Below, piece by piece: positions 60,208 to 64,000 of a stretch of 64,000 nucleotides of DNA (position 1 is the stretch's first letter; every line of letters begins with the position of its first letter). The DNA is from Azospirillum canadense (GTDB lineage: Bacteria; Pseudomonadota; Alphaproteobacteria; Azospirillales; Azospirillaceae), in contig NZ_JAOQNG010000002.1 of assembly GCF_025961225.1 (NCBI RefSeq), forward strand, positions 434,001 to 498,000, written 5' to 3'. The notes under the pieces were generated by a model. It saw nothing but the letters and a program-made list of their open reading frames with translations. It was not told the DNA's origin and made no database searches. The position numbers and the translations under genes are program-made.

Positions 60208-61626
60208 ATGCGTGACCCGCAAGCCTTGGTGACGTCGTTGCGCGCGCTCGTGGGGGAGCGCCATGTGATCACGGCGGACCAGGATCTCGAACCGGTCCTG
60301 AACGATTGGCGCGGGCGCTACCAGGGTACGGCGCTGTGCGCGGTCTATCCGGCCGACACCGAGGAGGTTTCGCGGGTCGTCCGCCTCTGCCGCGAGGCCG
60401 GCGCCAAGATCGTTCCGCAGGGCGGCAACACCGGCATGTGCGGCGCAGCGACGCCCTTCGGCGAGGATGAGGTGGTGCTGCGGCTGGACCGGCTGAACCG
60501 GGTCCGCCACATCAGCGCGCTCGACAACACGATGGTGGTGGAGGCCGGCTGCATCCTCGCCGATCTGCAGACGAAGGCGCAGGAGGTCGGCCGGCTGTTC
60601 CCGCTCAGCCTGGGTGCGGAGGGCAGTTGCCAGATCGGCGGCAACATCGCGACCAACGCCGGCGGCACCGCGGTTCTGCGCTATGGCCCCATGCGCGACC
60701 TCGTGATGGGGTTGGAGGTTGTGCTGCCCGACGGGTCGGTGATGAACGACCTGAAGCGCCTGCGCAAGGACAACAGCGGCTACGCCGTCCGCCACCTGTT
60801 CATCGGGTCGGAAGGCACGCTCGGCATCATCACTGCGGCGACGCTGAAGCTGTTTCCGCCGCCGCAGGCGAGCGCCACCGCCATGACCGGCGTCGCCGAT
60901 CTCGGCCAGGCACTGGCGCTGCTGGCGCTCGTGCGCTCCAAACTGGGCGACCGGATCAGCGCCTACGAGGTCATGTCCCATTCGCAGATGCAGCTGGTGC
61001 TGGACCACATCCCGAACTGCGCCCTGCCCTTCGACCAGAGCCACCCCTGGTACGTGCTGATCGAGGCGGAGGACAGCTTCGCGACAATCGACCTGGGCGC
61101 GCTCCTGGAGGAATGCTTGGGCGACGGGCTGGAGCAAGGCCTCGTCACCGACGCGGTGATCCCGAAGAGCGAGGCCCAGCGCGCCGCTCTTTGGCGCCTG
61201 CGCCATTCCGTGTCGGAGGCCAACAAGGTGTCGGGCGTCAGCGCGTCCTACGACACGGTGGTCCCGCTCGACCGGCTGGCCGACTTCGCGGCGGACACGG
61301 TGTCCGGCGTGGCGAAGGCCTTCCCGCAGGCGCGCATCCTGTTCGTCGGCCATGTCGGGGACGGCAACCTGCACGCCATCGCCCATTTCGACAAGGACGC
61401 CTTCCCCTCGAAAGCGGAGTTCGAGGAGGCCGCCGCCATCGTGAACGGCATCGTGGACGACGCGACGCTGAAATGCGACGGCTCGATCAGCGCCGAACAC
61501 GGCATCGGGAAGAGCAACCGCAAGCGGCTGGCGCAATCGATCGACCCGGTCCGCTATGGGCTGATGCTGAAAATCAAGGCGACGATCGACCCCGAAAATA
61601 TTATGAATCCCGGAAAAGTTCTCTGA
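60208..61626 (+). CDS. GlcD-type FAD-binding oxidase (D-2-hydroxy-acid dehydrogenase)
   Basis: 472 residues, GAGGAAAA upstream. PCMH FAD domain: ALCAVYPADTEEVSRVVRLCREAGAKIVPQGGNTGMCGAATP, LSLGAEGSCQIGGNIATNAGGTAVLRYGPMRDLVMGLEVVLPDGS; C-terminal FAD oxidase domain with ILFVGHVGDGNLHAIAHFD and KCDGSISAEHGIGKSNRKRL. The family includes D-lactate, glycolate and D-2-hydroxyglutarate dehydrogenases. The two conserved histidines of the C-terminal metal site (GHVGDGNLH) are present. It is followed by an XRE-cupin regulator gene. Confidence 0.94.
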   Translation: MRDPQALVTSLRALVGERHVITADQDLEPVLNDWRGRYQGTALCAVYPADTEEVSRVVRLCREAGAKIVPQGGNTGMCGAATPFGEDEVVLRLDRLNRVRHISALDNTMVVEAGCILADLQTKAQEVGRLFPLSLGAEGSCQIGGNIATNAGGTAVLRYGPMRDLVMGLEVVLPDGSVMNDLKRLRKDNSGYAVRHLFIGSEGTLGIITAATLKLFPPPQASATAMTGVADLGQALALLALVRSKLGDRISAYEVMSHSQMQLVLDHIPNCALPFDQSHPWYVLIEAEDSFATIDLGALLEECLGDGLEQGLVTDAVIPKSEAQRAALWRLRHSVSEANKVSGVSASYDTVVPLDRLADFAADTVSGVAKAFPQARILFVGHVGDGNLHAIAHFDKDAFPSKAEFEEAAAIVNGIVDDATLKCDGSISAEHGIGKSNRKRLAQSIDPVRYGLMLKIKATIDPENIMNPGKVL

Positions 61627-61640
61627 ATCGAGGTTCTTCG

Positions 61641-62348
61641 ATGGCGCGCTCGGCTTTGAAGGCGAAGAACGTCAGAAGCAAATCAATCAAGCCAGCCATT
61701 GCATCAATGGGTGGGGCGATCATGGGCGGGATCGACGTCATGGACGACGCCCGCGACACGCCGGACCTGGCCGAGGGCGAACTGGATCTCGGCGCGCGCC
61801 TGAAGGACCTGCGCAAGCGCAAGCGCTGGACGCTCCAGCAGGCGGCCGACCGCACCGGCGTGGGCCTGTCCACCCTGTCGAAGATCGAGCGGAACGAGCT
61901 GTCGCCGACCTTCTCCACGCTCCAGAAGATCGCGGCGGGCTTCGAAATGGACCCCGCCGCGATCATCGGCGGCCAGCCCGCGGCAGCCCCGGTGCTGCGC
62001 GTGCCCGGCCGGCGTGCGCTGACCCGAGCGGGCGAAGGACGCCCCTTCCCCACCGGCACCTGCAACAACGCCTGGCTGTGTCCCGACCTGACGCAGAAGG
62101 TGATGACGCCGATCAAGACGACGATCGTCGCGCGGTCGATCGACGATTATCCCGAATGGGCCAAGTACGAGGCGGAGATGTTCCTCTACGTCCTGTCGGG
62201 GACGGTCGTCATTCACAGCCAGATCTACGAACCGCTGCGCCTGGACGCCGGCGATTCCCTCTATTACGACGCCAGCACGCCGCACCTCTGGGTATCGGAG
62301 GGCGACACCGACGCCGAGGTGCTGTGGGTCTACGCCAAGTACCAGTGA
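61641..62348 (+). CDS. XRE-family regulator with C-terminal cupin
   Basis: 235 residues from ATG 61641, 15 bases after the GlcD-type gene; the true start could be a later ATG (61689, 61722 or 61740 region), because the first 45 residues are not conserved-looking. HTH: LGARLKDLRKRKRWTLQQAADRTGVGLSTLSKIERNELSPTFSTLQKIAAGFEMD. Cupin: YEAEMFLYVLSGTVVIHSQIYEPLRLDAGDSLYYDASTPHLWVSEG. Such regulators bind a small-molecule effector in the cupin and repress or activate nearby catabolic genes. Confidence 0.9.
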   Translation: MARSALKAKNVRSKSIKPAIASMGGAIMGGIDVMDDARDTPDLAEGELDLGARLKDLRKRKRWTLQQAADRTGVGLSTLSKIERNELSPTFSTLQKIAAGFEMDPAAIIGGQPAAAPVLRVPGRRALTRAGEGRPFPTGTCNNAWLCPDLTQKVMTPIKTTIVARSIDDYPEWAKYEAEMFLYVLSGTVVIHSQIYEPLRLDAGDSLYYDASTPHLWVSEGDTDAEVLWVYAKYQ

Positions 62349-62370
62349 TCGTGTTGGAGACGGGCGGCGG

Positions 62371-63285
62371 TCACGGCGTTCCCTGGTCCGCCGCGCCCAG
62401 CGCGTGCGAAATCTTCCCCGCGACCTCGGCGACGACCGGGCCAAGGTCGAGCATACGTTCCCGGGGCATGTAGAAGTTGACGCTGGCGACGCTGACGGCG
62501 GCCACGACCTCGCCGTTGACGTCGCGCACCGGCGCACCGACGCAATGGATGCCCAGCTCGTTCTCCTCGCACTCCATGACCCAGCCCTGCCGCCGGTAGG
62601 CGCACATGGAGTCCAGATAATCGGGCCAGGGGAGCAGGCTCGGCTTCTCCGCCCCGGTCCGTTCCTTCAGCGCCTGGGCCTCGTCGTACAGCTCCCGCCA
62701 GCGTTCCTCCGACAGGCCGAGCATCAGCGCCTTGCCAACGCCGGTGGAGATCAGCGGCATGCGCTGGCCGATGCGGGAGCGCATTTCCAGCCCCTTGTCG
62801 CCCGACAGCTTGTCGAGATAGAGGACCTGCGAGCCCTCCATTTGGCCGAGATGCACCGTGGCGCCGCAGTCGTTGACCAGCGCCTCCAGAAAGGGGCGCG
62901 CGATCTGGGTCAGCGGCCGCTGCTCCCGGGCGCGGGTGCCGAGGTAGATCAGCTTGTAGCCCAGCGTGTAGCCTTGGTAGGGCACATGGTGCAGGTAGCC
63001 CTCGGCGACGAGGTTGCTCAGCACCCGATGGAGCGTGCTGCGCGGCACGCCGAGCCGTTCGGACAGGCCCTTCACGTCCCCTACGCCCTGGGCGACGAGT
63101 TCCAGCAGCGTCAACCCGCGCACCAGTGTCTGCGCGCCGCTCGCCCCCTTGGCGCCGTCGTTCGATTCAGCGTCGTTCGGGCGGGGCAATGGCGACTTCA
63201 AGCGTGGCTCCGTGCTCCCGGCGATCCTGTGATGGGGTTTCCACCGCAGGGCTTCGCCGGACGCCGCGCGGTGACGGCGCACCAT
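62371..63285 (-). CDS. IclR-family transcriptional regulator
   Basis: 304 residues from ATG 63285; the first about 50 residues are not family-like, and a shorter start is possible. HTH: TLVRGLTLLELVAQGVGDVKGLSERLGVPRSTLHRVLSNLVAEGYL; effector domain: HLGQMEGSQVLYLDKLSGDKGLEMRSRIGQRMPLISTGVGKALML, GWVMECEENELGIHCVGAPVRDVNGEVVAAVSVAS. Convergent with the XRE-cupin gene. The two regulators probably control the surrounding hydroxy-acid and ABC genes. Confidence 0.93.
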   Translation of the reverse strand: MVRRHRAASGEALRWKPHHRIAGSTEPRLKSPLPRPNDAESNDGAKGASGAQTLVRGLTLLELVAQGVGDVKGLSERLGVPRSTLHRVLSNLVAEGYLHHVPYQGYTLGYKLIYLGTRAREQRPLTQIARPFLEALVNDCGATVHLGQMEGSQVLYLDKLSGDKGLEMRSRIGQRMPLISTGVGKALMLGLSEERWRELYDEAQALKERTGAEKPSLLPWPDYLDSMCAYRRQGWVMECEENELGIHCVGAPVRDVNGEVVAAVSVASVNFYMPRERMLDLGPVVAEVAGKISHALGAADQGTP

Positions 63286-63321
63286 AGCCGATTTTCCAAC
63301 CGCGATGACCGCATTTCATTT

Positions 63322-63344
63322 CCCTCTCCCGAGACGGGAGAGGG
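63322..63344. repeat. Hairpin between the dehydrogenase and IclR genes
   Basis: CCCTCTCCCG-AGA-CGGGAGAGGG, a perfect 10-bp stem with a 3-base loop, 6 bases after the stop codon of the leftward dehydrogenase gene. It may be a terminator without T-run, or a short REP-like palindrome that resembles the C-run arms of the element at 10009-10189. Confidence 0.55.
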
Positions 63345-63349
63345 GACGC

Positions 63350-64000
63350 TCAATACGGCCTGACCGGCGTCTTCAACGGCTCACCCGCGAAATGGGCGGC
63401 GATGTTGTCGAAGACCAAGTCGCCCATGGCCTTGCGGGTCGCGTGGGTGGCGCTCGCCATGTGCGGGGTCAGCACGACGTTGGGACGTCCCTGCAACGCC
63501 TTGGGCACGGTCGGCTCGTCGAGGAAGACGTCGAGGCCCGCGCCGGCGATGGTCCCGGCCTTGATGGCGGCGACCAGCGCCGCCTCGTCCACCACGGTGC
63601 CGCGCGCGATGTTGACGAGGATGCCGTCCGGGCCGAGGGCGGCCAGCACCTCCGCACTAACCATCCCGCGGGTCTTCTCCCCGCCATTGGCGCAGACGAT
63701 GAGGAAATCGCTCTCCGCCGCAAGGGTCGTCAGGCCGGGCACGAAGCGATGCGGACAGCCCTCGATCGCCATCTGGTCGGTGTAGGAGACGACCATGTCG
63801 AAGCCGGCGGCGCGCCGGGCGACCGCCTGCCCGATCCGCCCCATGCCGACGATGCCGAGCCGCCCGCCGGAGACCTTGCGCGTCCAGGCATAGCCACCCC
63901 CGGCCCAGTCGCCGCGCTCGACGAATCGTTGGGCGTCCGGGATCTGGCGCGCCGTCGCCAGCAGCAAGCCGAACGCCAAATCGGCAACGTCGTCGGTCAG
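63350..64000 (-). CDS. D-isomer specific 2-hydroxyacid dehydrogenase, C-terminal part (5' end outside window)
   Basis: 217 residues are visible; the frame is open through the right window edge. The NAD-binding domain is clear: LTDDVADLAFGLLLATARQ, GGRLGIVGMGRIGQAVARRAAGFDM, LPGL-type segment FVPGLTTLAAESDFLIVCANGGEKTRGMVSAEVLAALGPDGILVNIARGTVVDEAALVAAI, and HMASATHATRKAMGDLVFDNIAAHFAG. The catalytic arginine, usually in CxxGGExT, corresponds to the Arg of EKTRGMV or nearby, and the histidine is in TPHMASAT. The family reduces glyoxylate, hydroxypyruvate or other 2-oxo acids with NAD(P)H. Confidence 0.92.
   Translation of the reverse strand: MTDDVADLAFGLLLATARQIPDAQRFVERGDWAGGGYAWTRKVSGGRLGIVGMGRIGQAVARRAAGFDMVVSYTDQMAIEGCPHRFVPGLTTLAAESDFLIVCANGGEKTRGMVSAEVLAALGPDGILVNIARGTVVDEAALVAAIKAGTIAGAGLDVFLDEPTVPKALQGRPNVVLTPHMASATHATRKAMGDLVFDNIAAHFAGEPLKTPVRPY

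Overview
The window is one contiguous, very GC-rich stretch with densely packed genes and ATGA/TGATG start-stop overlaps. Gene content and protein sequence character point to an alphaproteobacterium of the Rhodospirillales, most likely Azospirillum or a close relative. That placement is inference from gene content; there is no rRNA or marker gene here to prove it.

Layout. (1) 1-13027 is a nearly complete Tad/Flp pilus locus: a TadD-like TPR protein (cut by the window edge), an unknown exported protein, secretin RcpA/CpaC, a short lipoprotein, a strong terminator, the Flp pilin, CpaB, TadG-like and two TadE-like pseudopilins, TadZ/CpaE, ATPase TadA/CpaF, platform proteins TadB and TadC, and prepilin peptidase CpaA. 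A 181-bp nested inverted-repeat element sits between cpaF and tadB. (2) 13021-31638 is housekeeping and signalling: an Ada zinc-domain miniprotein, a purine nucleoside permease-like protein, an orphan MASE1 hybrid kinase, tRNA-Trp(CCA), an RND efflux pair, a GFA protein, an unknown protein, a chemoreceptor, an atypical histidine phosphatase, an alpha/beta hydrolase overlapping a large hybrid kinase, a lone ABC binding protein and an esterase. (3) 31968-33987 holds a receiver-PP2C phosphatase facing a LuxR-type regulator that carries an in-frame 12-bp tandem repeat. (4) 34240-39937 looks like a small drug-response regulon: an EmrA-like adaptor, two NAD(P)H-linked enzymes, an HxlR regulator and an EmrB-like MFS pump. 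I see related dyads of the form TnACT-N11-AGnnA in all three promoter regions. (5) 39961-48179 holds moeA, DUF1993, DUF305 plus a beta-propeller protein plus an ECF sigma/anti-sigma pair, and a LysR regulator divergent from two SDR-type genes. (6) 48204-51867 holds two decayed genes, a PAS-containing sigma-54 activator, and cyanase (cynS) behind a perfect -24/-12 sigma-54 promoter with an upstream dyad. (7) 51889-55108 is a MacA/LolCE/LolD-like ABC export operon. (8) 55234-64000 is a catabolic cluster: a polar amino-acid type ABC importer, a DapA-family lyase, an FMN 2-hydroxy-acid oxidase, a GlcD-type FAD oxidase, an XRE-cupin regulator, an IclR regulator and a D-2-hydroxyacid dehydrogenase (cut by the window edge).

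The most distinctive signals are the shared operator-like dyads in region 4, the sigma-54 switch for cyanase, the palindromic element inside the pilus operon, the coding minisatellite in the LuxR gene, and two enzymes (histidine phosphatase, SDR) that have lost key catalytic residues.
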